Source of the DNA: Streptomyces durocortorensis
GTDB taxonomy: Bacteria; Actinomycetota; Actinomycetes; Streptomycetales; Streptomycetaceae
Direction: 5' to 3'
Length of the DNA: 64,000 nt
NCBI RefSeq assembly: GCF_031760065.1
Contig: NZ_CP134500.1
Coordinates: forward strand, 1,860,001-1,924,000
Below are positions 43,088-52,354 of the stretch, piece by piece (the stretch's first letter is position 1; the number at the start of each line of letters is the position of its first letter). Position numbers and translations under genes: made by a program. The notes under the pieces were generated by a model. The model saw only the letters and a list, made by a program, of their open reading frames with translations. It was not told the DNA's origin and made no database searches.

Positions 43088-44026
43088 ATGGCGGAGCGTG
43101 CGACACACCCTCGGACGCGCAGGACCGCCGCCGCGCTGACGGCGCTCTCGTGCGTCGGCGTGGCCGCGCTGGCCGGGTGCGGCGGTGGCGGCCAGGACCA
43201 CGGCGTGTCACGGAACGCGCCCGCCGCCCCGCGCAGTGCCGCACCGTCCCCCTCCCCCACGCCCACCACACCGGACTGGAATCCGCGGCCTGGGTCGGTC
43301 GCGGCGGTCGGGGACTCCATCACCCGGGGGTTCGACGCCTGTTCGGTGCTGGCGGACTGCCCCGAGGTGTCGTGGGCGACCGGGAGCGACAGTTCGGTGC
43401 GGAGTCTCGCGGTCCGGCTGCTCGGGGCGTCGAAGGCGGCGGACCGCAGCTGGAACCACGCCGTTTCGGGGGCCCGGATGGTGCAGCTGCCCGAACAGAT
43501 GGCGCTGGCGGCGAAGGAGCGGCCGGAGCTGGTCACGGTGATGATGGGCGCGAACGACGCCTGCCGCGAATCGGTGCGGCTGATGACACCGGTGGCGGAC
43601 TTCCGGGCCTCGTTCGAGGCGTCGATGCGTCAGCTGCGGGCCGGGGCGCCGAAGGCGCGGGTGTACGTCTCCAGCGTGCCGGATCTGAAGCGGCTCTGGT
43701 CGACCGGGCGGACGAACGAGACGGGCAAGAAGATCTGGGACCTCGGGATCTGCCAGTCCATGCTGGCCGACGCGGACGACCTGGGGCCCGCGGCGGTGGC
43801 CCGGCGGGACGCGGTGCGGAAGCGGGTGGTGGCGTACAACGAGGTGCTGCGGGAGGTCTGCGCCAAGGACCGGTACTGCCGGTACGACGGCGGGGCGGTG
43901 TTCGGCTTCCGCTTCACGCCTACGCAGCTCAGCCCGTGGGACTGGTTCCACCCGAGCCGCGACGGTCAGGCCCGGCTGGCGGAGATGGCCTACCGCAACA
44001 TCACGGCCGCGGAACCGCCCGCGTAG
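43088..44026 (+). CDS. SGNH/GDSL-type hydrolase, lipoprotein
   Basis: A 312-residue exported esterase-like protein. The signal ends in a lipobox (ALSCVGVAALAGCGGGG), so the mature protein is lipid-anchored on the outer face of the membrane. A Pro/Ser linker (~40-65) precedes the SGNH domain: block I VAAVGDSITRGFD (Ser), block III VMMGANDACRES (Gly/Asn) and block V DWFHPSRDGQARLAEMAY (Asp/His). It is a likely esterase, lipase or glycan deacetylase; the substrate is unknown. ATG 43088 is 8 nt after GGAGGGG; upstream in-frame starts overlap that site. Confidence 0.9.
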   Translation: MAERATHPRTRRTAAALTALSCVGVAALAGCGGGGQDHGVSRNAPAAPRSAAPSPSPTPTTPDWNPRPGSVAAVGDSITRGFDACSVLADCPEVSWATGSDSSVRSLAVRLLGASKAADRSWNHAVSGARMVQLPEQMALAAKERPELVTVMMGANDACRESVRLMTPVADFRASFEASMRQLRAGAPKARVYVSSVPDLKRLWSTGRTNETGKKIWDLGICQSMLADADDLGPAAVARRDAVRKRVVAYNEVLREVCAKDRYCRYDGGAVFGFRFTPTQLSPWDWFHPSRDGQARLAEMAYRNITAAEPPA

Positions 44027-44335
44027 GGCCGTTCACCATGACCACCGGCACCGGAACAGCCACCTCCGCCGAAGGCTTCGGCGCTCTCGCGGACGGGTAG
44101 CCCGTGCTCCGGTGGACGCGGCCTCGGTGCCGGCGGGGGGCACCCCGGTGGCCGGTACGACCGCGCCGGGGCTCCAGCTGTACACGGCCGACCACTTCGA
44201 CGGGCGGCCGTCACGACGTACGGGTTCGGCGTACGCCGACGACCGCGAGACGGCGCCGACCGGTGGCGCGAACCCGCACTCCGCCTTCACCATGGGTAGC
44301 GTGACGTGCCCGTCGGCGACCGAAGGTGGTTGATC
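44027..44335. other. Intergenic region with a weak small open frame
   Basis: 309 nt before the amidinotransferase gene. A GTG-started frame at 44112-44333 (73 codons; ATLQLYTADHFDGRPS-like middle) has Streptomyces-like third-position GC but no ribosome site and no recognisable family. It may be a remnant of a secreted protein or chance. No terminator of note was seen. Confidence 0.3.
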
Positions 44336-45505
44336 ATGGCCGTGGAGCGGAGGCCCTGCGATACGGCGGTGGACGCGGACCCTGCCCCGATCCGCAGGAC
44401 GCCGCCCGCCCCGGACCCGGCCACTCCCGTCTCACCGGTCAATTCCCACAACGAGTGGGACCCGCTGGAGGAGATCATCGTCGGGCGTCTCGACGATGCG
44501 ACGATCCCTTCCAGCCATCCCGTGGTGTCCTGCAACATCCCGCCCTGGGCGGCCCGCCTCCAGGGGCTCGCCGCCGGTCGGAAGTACCCGCGCCGGCTGA
44601 TCGAGCCGGCGCGGCAGGAGCTGGACGGCTTCGTCGAACTCCTTCGGACACTCGGCATCACCGTCGTCCGCCCCGACCCGGTCGACCACCGACGGCGCTT
44701 CGCGACTCCCGACTGGTCCTCGCGCGGCTTCTGCAACACCTGCCCGCGCGACAGCATGCTGGTCATCGGCGACGAGATCATCGAGACCCCGATGGCGTGG
44801 CCGTGCCGCTATTTCGAGACGCACTCCTATCGCCGGATCCTCAAGGACTACTTCCGGCGCGGGGCCCGCTGGACGGCCGCGCCGAAGCCGGAGCTGACGG
44901 ACGAGCTGTTCGAGAAGGAGTTCCGGACCCCCACGGCCGACGAGCCCATGCGCTACATCCTCACCGAGTTCGAGCCGGTGTTCGACGCGGCGGACTTCGT
45001 CCGGGCGGGGCGCGATCTGTTCGTGACGCGCAGCAACGTCACCAACGCCATGGGCATCGAGTGGCTGCGCCGCCACCTCGGTCCCGGTTACCGCATCCAC
45101 GAGATCGAGAGCCGCTGCCGTACGCCCATGCACATCGACACGACGTTCCTCGTGCTCGCTCCCGGCAAGGCGCTGGTCAATCCGGAGTACATCGACGTCG
45201 ACCGGCTGCCCGCCGTGCTGGACTCCTGGGACATCCTGGTGGCGCCCGAGCCCGATCCCATCGACGAGCGGCTGCTGAGGACGACCTCGCTGTGCGGCCG
45301 GTGGCTCAGCATGAACATCCTCATGGTCGACGAGACGCGGGTCATCGCGGAGCGGCACCACACCGGGATGCTGCGGGCGCTCGAAGGGTGGGGCTTCGAG
45401 CCGATCCCCTGCGACCTGCTGCACTACGCGCCGTTCGGCGGCTCCTTCCACTGCGCGACGCTCGATGTGCGGCGGCGCGGGACGCTGGAGTGCTACTTCG
45501 ACTGA
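44336..45505 (+). CDS. Glycine/inosamine-type amidinotransferase (AGAT family)
   Basis: A 389-residue enzyme that moves an amidino group from arginine to an amine, through a cysteine-amidino intermediate. Catalytic Cys373 is in FGGSFHCATLDVRRRGTL, His266 in TPMHIDTTFLVL and the Asp in FEPVFDAADFVRAGRDLFV (217 or 220). The resemblance to vertebrate GATM (remembered) is unusually strong in these blocks (VTNAMGIEWLRRHL, KWLSMN-like GRWLSMNILM). StrB1-type streptomycin enzymes are the other relatives. No aminocyclitol or creatine-pathway gene is adjacent. ATG 44336 follows GAAGGTGG. Its last 13 nt overlap the convergent GH3 gene. Confidence 0.9.
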   Translation: MAVERRPCDTAVDADPAPIRRTPPAPDPATPVSPVNSHNEWDPLEEIIVGRLDDATIPSSHPVVSCNIPPWAARLQGLAAGRKYPRRLIEPARQELDGFVELLRTLGITVVRPDPVDHRRRFATPDWSSRGFCNTCPRDSMLVIGDEIIETPMAWPCRYFETHSYRRILKDYFRRGARWTAAPKPELTDELFEKEFRTPTADEPMRYILTEFEPVFDAADFVRAGRDLFVTRSNVTNAMGIEWLRRHLGPGYRIHEIESRCRTPMHIDTTFLVLAPGKALVNPEYIDVDRLPAVLDSWDILVAPEPDPIDERLLRTTSLCGRWLSMNILMVDETRVIAERHHTGMLRALEGWGFEPIPCDLLHYAPFGGSFHCATLDVRRRGTLECYFD

Positions 45506-47976
45506 TCCGCCGGGACCTCGACCGTGGTGGTCGTACGGACGTCGGTGAGGGATCGGGCCGCCTGGACCTCGTAGGTCCCGGGGACCGCCCTCCAGCCGTT
45601 CTCGGACTCCTCCCAGGTCTCGTACGCGCGGGGCTCTACGGGGATCGTGACCTCGACGCTCTCGCCGGGGGCGGCGGTGACCCGGGCGAATCCGGCCAGC
45701 CAGCGGGCGGGGCGTTCGGGGGCGTCGTCGGCGGCGGCTCCGGGGGCCAGGTAGATCTGGACGGTGTCGCTGCCGGGGCGGGGGCCGGTGTTGCGGACGC
45801 GGACGGTGACCGCCTCGGGGGCGGCCGAGACGGCGTCGTACTCCCAGGTGGTGTAGCCGAGTCCGTGGCCGAAGGCGTACGCGGGGGCCGTGCCCGCCTT
45901 CTCCCAGGCTCGGTAGCCAATGAAGACGCCCTCGCTGTAAGGGAGTTCGCCGTTCACCGGGGTGGTGGCGGTGACCGGGGCGTCGGCCAGGCTGACGGGC
46001 CAGGTGGTGGGCAGGCGGCCGCCGGGCTCGTGCGCGCCGAGCAGCACGTCGGCGAGCGCGTGGCCCGCCTCCTGCCCGGGGAACCAGCTGAGCAGGACGG
46101 CGGCGACCTCGTTCCGCCAGGGCAGCTCCACCGGGGAACCGGAGTTGACGACGACGACCGTACGGGGGTTGGCGGCGGCCACCGCGTGGACGAGGGCGTC
46201 CTGGTGACCGGGGAGCTTCAGGTCGGTGCGGTCGAAGCCCTCGGACTCGACGTGCTCCGTGGTGCCGACGACCACGATCGCGGTGTCGGCGGCGCGGGCC
46301 GCCCCGACGGCCTCGGCGATCAGTTCGTCGGGGTGGCGCTGGGGGCCGAGGTGGACGAGGCAGCAGGAGACGCCCTTGAACGCGTGGCCGGGGACCGGGA
46401 CCGGGTGGTGGGTCAGGGAGACCTCGACGGGCTCGCCGGCAATCAGGGCGATGCGGCCGCGCTCGACGGGTTCGCTGAAGAACGCGCCCAGCGGGTCGGT
46501 GCCGGGGGCGCGGTCCTGGGTGCCATCGTGGAGGGTGCGGCCCGCGACGGTGAGCGTGAACCCTCCGAAGCCCCGCGTGCCGAAGGTGTGCTCGCCGCTC
46601 TCTCGCGGGGTGAACGTGCCGGTGATCTCGACGCTGTGCAGGGTCTCGTGGGTGACCCCGTCGGGCAGGTCGGCCCCGATCCACTGGATCTGTCCGGTGG
46701 GCAGGGGGACGGTGGCGAGGACGGCTCCCAAGGCGTCGCGGCAGACGGCTCCGAGGTCGAACCCGGCCTCGGCGATGGAGAGTTCACTGCTGGGGTCGGC
46801 GCCGAGGGCGTAGGTCAGGGCACCCTCGGGGAGGGCGGCGGTGAGGCCGTCGAGCGGGGAGACCACGTGGTCGGGGAAGACGAGCGCGGAGCCGCCGCCG
46901 AGCACCCGGGCGTCCCGGGCGAGCGCCCCGATCAGCGCGACGGAGCCGCCGGGTGCGAGCGGCAGGGCCCCGGCCTCGTTGCGGGCGAGCACGAAGGAGC
47001 GGCGGGCGATCTCGCGGGCCAGCTCCGCGCCGTCGAGGGGCGCGGGCAGCTCGGCGGGGGCCACGGCGGGCGGGGCGGAGTCCAGGGCGCCGACGCGGGC
47101 GGCGAGCAGCAGGATGTTGCGTACGGCGAGGTCGACGATCTTCTCGTCCACCTCCCCGGCGTGGACGGCGGTGGCGAGCGCCTCGCCGTAGACCGTGCGC
47201 GGGCCGGGCATGGCCGCGTCCAGCCCGCCGGTGATGGCCCCGGCGGTGGAACGGGCGGCGAGCCAGTCGGAGACGATGAAGCCGTCGAAGCCCCATTCGC
47301 CGCGCAGGACGGCGTTCTGGAGGTAGCGGTGCTCGGTCATGGTCGAGCCGTTGACCTGGTTGTAGGCGGCCATGATGCCCCAGGGGTGGGCGTTTCTGAC
47401 GATCCGCTCGAAGGGGGCGAGGTAGAGCTCGCGCAGGGGGCGCGGGGCGACGACGTTGTTGACGGTGAAGCGGTCGGTCTCGGCGTCGTTGGCGACGAAG
47501 TGCTTGACGGTGGTGCCGACTCCGCCGTCCTGGACGCCCCGGACGTAACCGGTGCCGATCTCGCCGGTGAGGTACGGGTCCTCGCTGTACGCCTCGAAGT
47601 GGCGGCCGCCGAGCGGGCTGCGGTGCAGGTTGACGGTCGGGGCGAGCAGCACGTGGACGCCCTTGCGGCGGGCCTCCTGGGCGAGCAGCCGACCGGCGCG
47701 GCGGGCCAGCTCCGGGTCCCAGGCGGCGGCGAGCGCGGTGGGCGAGGGCAGCGCGACCGAGGGGTCGGCGGCGGTCCAGCGCACGCCCCGGACTCCGATC
47801 GGGCCGTCCGACATCACCAGCGAGCGCAGGCCGATCGCGGGCAGGGCGGGCAGCGACCACAGGTCCTGACCGGCCAGGAGGCGGGCCTTGTCGTCGAGGG
47901 AGAGGGCGGCGAGCGCCGCATCGACGGCTTCCCGGCGGAGGGCATCGGAGTTGCTGGTGCTGGACGCGGCTGCCAC
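45493..47976 (-). CDS. Glycoside hydrolase family 3 beta-glucosidase with PA14 domain
   Basis: An 827-residue cytosolic GH3 enzyme without a signal peptide. The TIM-barrel domain has MSDGPIGVRG, SEDPYLTGEIGTGYVRGVQ, Lys158-His159 (TTVKHFVANDAETD) and the nucleophile Asp237 in DGFIVSDWLA. The second (alpha/beta)6 domain is interrupted by a PA14 insert (about 390-520; FTPRESGEHTFGTRGFGGFT). A fibronectin-III-like domain closes the protein. Such enzymes cleave beta-linked oligosaccharides or plant glycosides. GTG 47976 has AGGAGG 7 nt upstream and is preferred to the longer frame. It is divergent from a TetR gene that probably controls it. Confidence 0.92.
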   Translation of the reverse strand: MAAASSTSNSDALRREAVDAALAALSLDDKARLLAGQDLWSLPALPAIGLRSLVMSDGPIGVRGVRWTAADPSVALPSPTALAAAWDPELARRAGRLLAQEARRKGVHVLLAPTVNLHRSPLGGRHFEAYSEDPYLTGEIGTGYVRGVQDGGVGTTVKHFVANDAETDRFTVNNVVAPRPLRELYLAPFERIVRNAHPWGIMAAYNQVNGSTMTEHRYLQNAVLRGEWGFDGFIVSDWLAARSTAGAITGGLDAAMPGPRTVYGEALATAVHAGEVDEKIVDLAVRNILLLAARVGALDSAPPAVAPAELPAPLDGAELAREIARRSFVLARNEAGALPLAPGGSVALIGALARDARVLGGGSALVFPDHVVSPLDGLTAALPEGALTYALGADPSSELSIAEAGFDLGAVCRDALGAVLATVPLPTGQIQWIGADLPDGVTHETLHSVEITGTFTPRESGEHTFGTRGFGGFTLTVAGRTLHDGTQDRAPGTDPLGAFFSEPVERGRIALIAGEPVEVSLTHHPVPVPGHAFKGVSCCLVHLGPQRHPDELIAEAVGAARAADTAIVVVGTTEHVESEGFDRTDLKLPGHQDALVHAVAAANPRTVVVVNSGSPVELPWRNEVAAVLLSWFPGQEAGHALADVLLGAHEPGGRLPTTWPVSLADAPVTATTPVNGELPYSEGVFIGYRAWEKAGTAPAYAFGHGLGYTTWEYDAVSAAPEAVTVRVRNTGPRPGSDTVQIYLAPGAAADDAPERPARWLAGFARVTAAPGESVEVTIPVEPRAYETWEESENGWRAVPGTYEVQAARSLTDVRTTTTVEVPADQSK

Positions 47977-48042
47977 GGCCGTACCTCCTGGTCGAGCCCG
48001 ATGGTGGTCTCCATGGTGACTCGGCAACCGGTAGCACGGTAG

Positions 48043-48062
48043 GTTTCGTTATAGTCTCGTTA
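48043..48062. promoter_or_regulatory. Candidate operator between GH3 and TetR genes
   Basis: GTTTCGTTA (48043-48051) and GTCTCGTTA (48054-48062) are direct repeats one helical turn (11 bp) apart; TATAAC on the minus strand overlaps them and may be the GH3 -10. The repeat is a plausible TetR binding site. Confidence 0.45.
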
Positions 48063-48150
48063 CGATACCGGGGTGCGGGGGCCCGGTGATGACGTACGGT
48101 CCTGCTGACGGGCTCCGGCGTGGGGCCGGGCAGCACGGAAGGGGCCTGCG

Positions 48151-48771
48151 ATGGCACGGGCCAGGAGCGAGGAGCGGCGGGCCGGCATCCTGAACGCCAC
48201 CCTCGAAGTGATCGCCGAGCGCGGCTACCGGGGTGCGACGCTGAGCGCGGTCGCCGAGCGGGTGGGCCTGAGCCAGCAGGGGCTGCTGCACTACTTCCCG
48301 ACCAAGGAGGCGCTGCTGGTCGCGGTGCTGGCGGACCGGGACCGCTGGGACACCGGCGGCGGCTCCCGCGAGGAGGGTTCCTGGCGGCTGGACCTGCTGG
48401 GCTCGCTGGTGGAGTACAACGCGATGCGCCCCGGGATCGTTCAGACCTTCTCGGCGCTGCTGGGCGAGAGCGTGACGGAGGACCACCCGGCCCGGGACTT
48501 CTTTACCCGCCGCTACACCCAGGTCCGGGCCGCCATGGCGGCGACACTGCGCGCGGAGTACGGCGAGACGCTGCCGGGCGGGCTGAGCCCGGAGCGGGCG
48601 GCGGTGCTGCTGGTGGCCGTGATGGACGGGCTCCAGTACCAGTGGCTGCTGGACCCGGAGGCGGTGGACATGCCGGAGGCGTTCGCGGACTTCCTGGCGC
48701 TGTTGCGCGCTCAGCCGCCTGAGTCACCCAAATCACCCAAGTCACCGGGGAAGAAAGCCGACTTGAGCTGA
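48151..48771 (+). CDS. TetR family regulator (probable repressor of the GH3 gene)
   Basis: A 206-residue regulator with N-terminal HTH (RRAGILNATLEVIAERGYRG, AVAERVGLSQQGLLHYFPTK) and a helical C-terminal ligand domain that belongs to the type used by sugar- and glycoside-linked TetR proteins (TetR_C_6-like, low certainty). It is divergent from the beta-glucosidase, 174 nt away. The tail is rich in Ser-Pro-Lys repeats (SPKSPKSPGKK). Confidence 0.88.
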   Translation: MARARSEERRAGILNATLEVIAERGYRGATLSAVAERVGLSQQGLLHYFPTKEALLVAVLADRDRWDTGGGSREEGSWRLDLLGSLVEYNAMRPGIVQTFSALLGESVTEDHPARDFFTRRYTQVRAAMAATLRAEYGETLPGGLSPERAAVLLVAVMDGLQYQWLLDPEAVDMPEAFADFLALLRAQPPESPKSPKSPGKKADLS

Positions 48772-48888
48772 CCAGGGTACCGCAGATCCGCCACGGCAAG
48801 ATCATCAAGTGCCCCCTGAGAGTGATTCATCGGGGTCCTGGCGCGTTCGGTGCGACGGCACTGCCCGCTGGGGGCCAGGGTGATCACC

Positions 48889-50811
48889 ATGCACTTCACC
48901 CCTGCCGAACCCTCCCCTGCTCTGCCGTCCCGCCGTTCGGTGATCGCCGGGACCGCCGCCGGCGCCGCTGCCCTCACCGCGGCCGCGGTGAGCGCCGCAC
49001 CGGCCCGTGCGGCCGCGGCGGCCCCCGCGCCCGCACCCGTCTCGGACTGGGACGCCTGTCTGGCCGTTGCCCGCGCCATCCTCGTGTACGACGACAACGA
49101 CGAGCCGCTGGTGCCCGGTTACCGCGATGTCCTGCTCGGCTCGGGCCTGCCGCGTACCGCCAAGGACCGCAAGAGGGTCCTCGTCGTCGGAGCGGGGCCG
49201 GCCGGACTGACCGCCGCGCACCTGCTGCGCCGGGCCGGGCACACGGTCACCGTGATCGAGGCCAACGGCAACCGGGTCGGCGGCCGGATCAAGACCTTCC
49301 GCAAGGGCGGCCACGAGAACGCCGAGGCTGCCTTCGCCGACCCGAAGCAGTACGCCGAGGCCGGCGCCATGCGCATCCCGGACAGCCATCCGCTGGTCAC
49401 GGAGCTGATCGACAGCTTCGGCCTGAAGCGCCGCCGCTTCCACCTGGTCGATGTGGACGCCGACGGCAAGCCCGCGGGCCGCACCTGGATCCACGTCAAC
49501 GGCGTCCGGGTCCGCCGCGCCGACTACGCGCAGAAGCCGCAGGCGGTCAACCGGTCCTTCGGTGTACCGGCGGAGTTCGAGGACAAGCCCGCCTCACAGA
49601 TCGTCCGGGAGGCCCTCGCCCCCGCACGCGCGAAGATCACGGGCAAGGAGGGCTCCGAGCTGGTCAAGGGCTGGGCGGAGGTGATCCGGGACTACGGGCA
49701 CTGGTCGATGTTCCGCTTCCTGACCGAGGAGGCCGGGCTCGACGAACGTACCGTCGACCTCATCGGCACGGTCGAGAACATGACCTCACGGCTCCATCTC
49801 GCCTTTGTGCACAGCTTCATCGGGGCCTCGCTGATCAGCCCCGACACCGCGTTCTTCGAGCTGCCCGACGGTACGGCCACCCTGGTGGACGCGATGTACG
49901 AGCGGGTCGAGGACCTGGTGCGGCTGGACCGCCGGGCCACCCGGATCAGCCACGGGCCGGACGGGGTCAGCATCGAGACCGTCTCCGAGGGGCGCGGCGC
50001 CCCGGTGGTGCGGGAGACGTTCACCGGGGACCGGGCCATCGTCACGGTCCCCTTCTCGGGGCTGCGCCACATCCCGGTCCAGCCCGCCATGTCGTACGGC
50101 AAGCGCCGGGCGGTCACCGAGATCCACTACGACGCGGCGACCAAGGTGCTGCTCGAATTCGGCCTGCGCTGGTGGGAGTTGTCCGAGGAGGAGTGGAAGG
50201 AGCAGCTCGACGCCGTACGCCCCGGGCTCTACGACGACTACCGGCTCGGCCGCGCCCCGGCGGACGGTTCGCTGCTCGGCTCGCACCCCTCCGTCCCGGA
50301 CGGGCACATCCCGGCCGACCAGCGTGTGCACTACGCGGCCTGCCGGGCGACGGCCCGGGACCAGCCGGAGGCCGCCCGGGTCATCGGCGGCGGTTCGGTG
50401 ACCGACAACGCCAACCGCTTCATGTTCCAGCCCTCCTACCCGGTCGAGGGCAGCACGGGCGGTGTCGTGCTCGCCTCGTACAGCTGGGCCGACGACGCGC
50501 TGAAGTGGGACTCCCTGGACGACGACGAGCGCTACCCGCGGGCTCTGGGCGGGATGCAGGACGTGTACGGGCAGCGCATCGAGGTCTTCTACACGGGTGT
50601 CGGGCGTACCCAGTCCTGGATGCGTGACCCGTACGCGTACGGCGAGGCGTCCGTCCTCCTGCCCGGTCAGCACACCGAGCTGTTCCCCGATGTCCGCACG
50701 GTCGAGGGGCCGTTGCACTTCGGGGGCTGCCACACCTCGATCAAGCCCGCCTGGATCGAGGGGGCGCTGGAGTCGGCGGTCCGTACCGCGCTGGAGGTCC
50801 ACAGCGCCTGA
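48889..50811 (+). CDS. Tat-exported flavin monoamine/L-amino-acid oxidase
   Basis: A 640-residue flavoenzyme. The twin-arginine signal is [20 protein letters not shown] (residues 14 onward), so it is exported folded. The FAD-binding dinucleotide fold is [17 protein letters not shown] (G101, G103, G106), followed by GGRIKTFR and the C-terminal FAD motif [20 protein letters not shown]. This matches bacterial L-amino-acid oxidases, which give keto acids, ammonia and hydrogen peroxide. ATG 48889 follows GGGGGCCAGGG and places the Tat motif properly; the open frame starts 39 nt earlier. No partner gene is adjacent. Confidence 0.9.
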   Translation: MHFTPAEPSPALPSRRSVIAGTAAGAAALTAAAVSAAPARAAAAAPAPAPVSDWDACLAVARAILVYDDNDEPLVPGYRDVLLGSGLPRTAKDRKRVLVVGAGPAGLTAAHLLRRAGHTVTVIEANGNRVGGRIKTFRKGGHENAEAAFADPKQYAEAGAMRIPDSHPLVTELIDSFGLKRRRFHLVDVDADGKPAGRTWIHVNGVRVRRADYAQKPQAVNRSFGVPAEFEDKPASQIVREALAPARAKITGKEGSELVKGWAEVIRDYGHWSMFRFLTEEAGLDERTVDLIGTVENMTSRLHLAFVHSFIGASLISPDTAFFELPDGTATLVDAMYERVEDLVRLDRRATRISHGPDGVSIETVSEGRGAPVVRETFTGDRAIVTVPFSGLRHIPVQPAMSYGKRRAVTEIHYDAATKVLLEFGLRWWELSEEEWKEQLDAVRPGLYDDYRLGRAPADGSLLGSHPSVPDGHIPADQRVHYAACRATARDQPEAARVIGGGSVTDNANRFMFQPSYPVEGSTGGVVLASYSWADDALKWDSLDDDERYPRALGGMQDVYGQRIEVFYTGVGRTQSWMRDPYAYGEASVLLPGQHTELFPDVRTVEGPLHFGGCHTSIKPAWIEGALESAVRTALEVHSA

Positions 50812-50870
50812 GCGCGGGCCCGGACCCGCCCGGACCCGCCCGCTCACGCACGTTGCGGCGTCTCGGCGGG

Positions 50871-51632
50871 TCAGTGGGCGGGAGCCGGCTCCGTCGCCGG
50901 GTCGACCAGGTCGCGGACGAGGAGGGTGGCCCCGGCGACGGCCCCCGGCATGAGGAACACCGCGACGAACGGGACCAGGAACGAGAGGGTGAGCGGGACC
51001 CCGAAGCCCAGGACCAGCAGCCGGCGGGTGCGCAGCAGCCCGAGCCGCTCCTTCAGGGCGAACCCCCGGCGCTGGAGGGCCACTCCGGTCAGCTCCTGGG
51101 CCAGGAAGTATCCGGAGACGCAGAAGCCGATCGCGGGCACGACGGTCTGCCCGACGACCGGGATGAAACCGCAGGCGAAGAGGGCGATCCCGTACAGGGC
51201 GACGCGCAGCAGGATGCGGACGGAGTCACGGGCGGAGACCAACAGCTCGCGCCAGAGCGGCAGCTCGGACTCTGGGACCTCGCCGCCCTCGCTGCGGTCG
51301 ACCTCCTCGGACAGCGAGTCGTAGAAGGGCTGGCCGAGCAGGAGCGTGACGGCGGTGAACGTGATCACCGCGAGGAACAGGCCGAGGACGAAGACGAGCG
51401 CGGTCAGCCCGGTGCGCAGCAGTCCCTGCCAGGGCGAGGACCAGGCGTCGGCGAACGGGGTGGCCCAGGCGACGAAGTCGTCGGCGCCGTGACCGAGTCC
51501 GATGAGGGCCCCGGCGTAGATGACCAGGGTGATGAGTCCGGGCAACAGGCCGAATCCGAGCCAGCGCCCGTTCTGAACAGCCCAGCGCTGCCCCTTCATC
51601 AGATAACCGAAACCCGCCCCCAGATCACTCAT
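50871..51632 (-). CDS. EI24 domain membrane protein (CysZ-like)
   Basis: A 253-residue integral membrane protein with about five or six hydrophobic helices (GLLPGLITLVIYAGALIGLG, VFVLGLFLAVITFTAVTLLL, FLVPFVAVFLMPGAVAGATL). It carries the QPFYDSLSEEVD and GFxxVPVVGQTV-type (ACGFIPVVGQTVVPAIGFCV) motifs of the EI24/CysZ family. CysZ imports sulfate in enterobacteria; sulfate transport here is only a possibility. It lies downstream of ohr on the same strand but is separated by a hairpin. Confidence 0.85.
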   Translation of the reverse strand: MSDLGAGFGYLMKGQRWAVQNGRWLGFGLLPGLITLVIYAGALIGLGHGADDFVAWATPFADAWSSPWQGLLRTGLTALVFVLGLFLAVITFTAVTLLLGQPFYDSLSEEVDRSEGGEVPESELPLWRELLVSARDSVRILLRVALYGIALFACGFIPVVGQTVVPAIGFCVSGYFLAQELTGVALQRRGFALKERLGLLRTRRLLVLGFGVPLTLSFLVPFVAVFLMPGAVAGATLLVRDLVDPATEPAPAH

Positions 51633-51663
51633 GGGTGTCAGCGTACTGGCGTGCGGGAACGGG

Positions 51664-51700
51664 ACGAGGACCGCACTCCGGGACGGAGCGCGGTCCTCGT
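51664..51700 (-). terminator. Hairpin terminator after ohr
   Basis: An 11-bp stem, one mismatch, then a 4-bp inner stem with a 5-nt loop, 16 nt past the ohr stop. Confidence 0.75.
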
Positions 51701-51716
51701 GCGAAGCTCCTGCCGG

Positions 51717-52145
51717 TCAGGCGACCGCGAGCCCGACCTCGATGTTTCCGCGGGTGGCGGACGAGTAGGGGCAGACCTGGTGGGCCTTCTCCACGAGCGC
51801 CTGGGCGGTGGCCCGGTCGACGTTCGGTATGGCGGCGGTGATCGCGACCTCCAGGCCGAAGCCGCCCGCCTCGTTCTTGCCGATGCCGACCGAGGCGGTC
51901 ACCGTCGAGCCGGAGATGTCGGCGTTCTCCTGGCGGGCGACGACGCCCAGCGCTCCCTGGAAGCAGGCGCTGTAACCGGCCGCAAAGAGCTGTTCCGGGT
52001 TGGTGCCCGCGCCGCTGCCGCCGAGGGCCTTCGGCGGGTTGACGACGACGTCGAGCTGACCGTCGTCCGAGGAGACGCGGCCGTCGCGGCCGTTCTCGGC
52101 GGTGGCGACGGCGGTGTAGGCGACGTCGATCTTCTGGATGGCCAT
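51717..52145 (-). CDS. ohr: Organic hydroperoxide resistance protein (Ohr/OsmC)
   Basis: A 142-residue thiol peroxidase. The two redox cysteines are Cys61 (FAAGYSACFQGAL) and Cys125 (AHQVCPYSSATRGNIEV), in the Ohr-subfamily contexts. It reduces organic hydroperoxides in the cytosol. ATG 52145 follows GGAGGAA. No OhrR is directly adjacent; the MarR regulator at 53522 lies beyond the next gene and is divergent from it, but OhrR-type control cannot be excluded. A 21-bp degenerate repeat array occupies its upstream region. Confidence 0.92.
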   Translation of the reverse strand: MAIQKIDVAYTAVATAENGRDGRVSSDDGQLDVVVNPPKALGGSGAGTNPEQLFAAGYSACFQGALGVVARQENADISGSTVTASVGIGKNEAGGFGLEVAITAAIPNVDRATAQALVEKAHQVCPYSSATRGNIEVGLAVA

Positions 52146-52242
52146 GATGTGAGGATTCCTCCGGTTGGTGCGCCGCGACTCGCGCCCACGATCGCGACGG
52201 CCTGGGGATGAGCCTAACGGGTGACATCCCCGGGCCGGGCGC

Positions 52243-52351
52243 GGGCCGGATCGCACCGGACGTGGGCCGGACCGCACGGGGCGTGGATCGGGCCGCACCG
52301 GACGTAGGCCGGACCGGACCGCAACGGCCGTGAGCCGGACCGTACCGGCGT
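52243..52351. repeat. Degenerate 21-bp tandem repeat array
   Basis: Units begin at 52243, 52264, 52285, 52306 and 52332 with lengths 21, 21, 21, 26 and 20 (consensus GGGCCGGACCGCACCGGACGT). The array ends 3 nt before the stop codon of the convergent-side MDR gene and lies upstream of ohr. Confidence 0.8.
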
Positions 52352-52354
52352 GGG

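Noticed and set aside
44326..48042. Plus-strand open frame of more than 1200 codons across the amidinotransferase and GH3 genes
   Set aside because: It is Arg/Gly/Asp-rich, lies out of phase or antisense to two genes with complete catalytic motifs, and results from high third-position GC.
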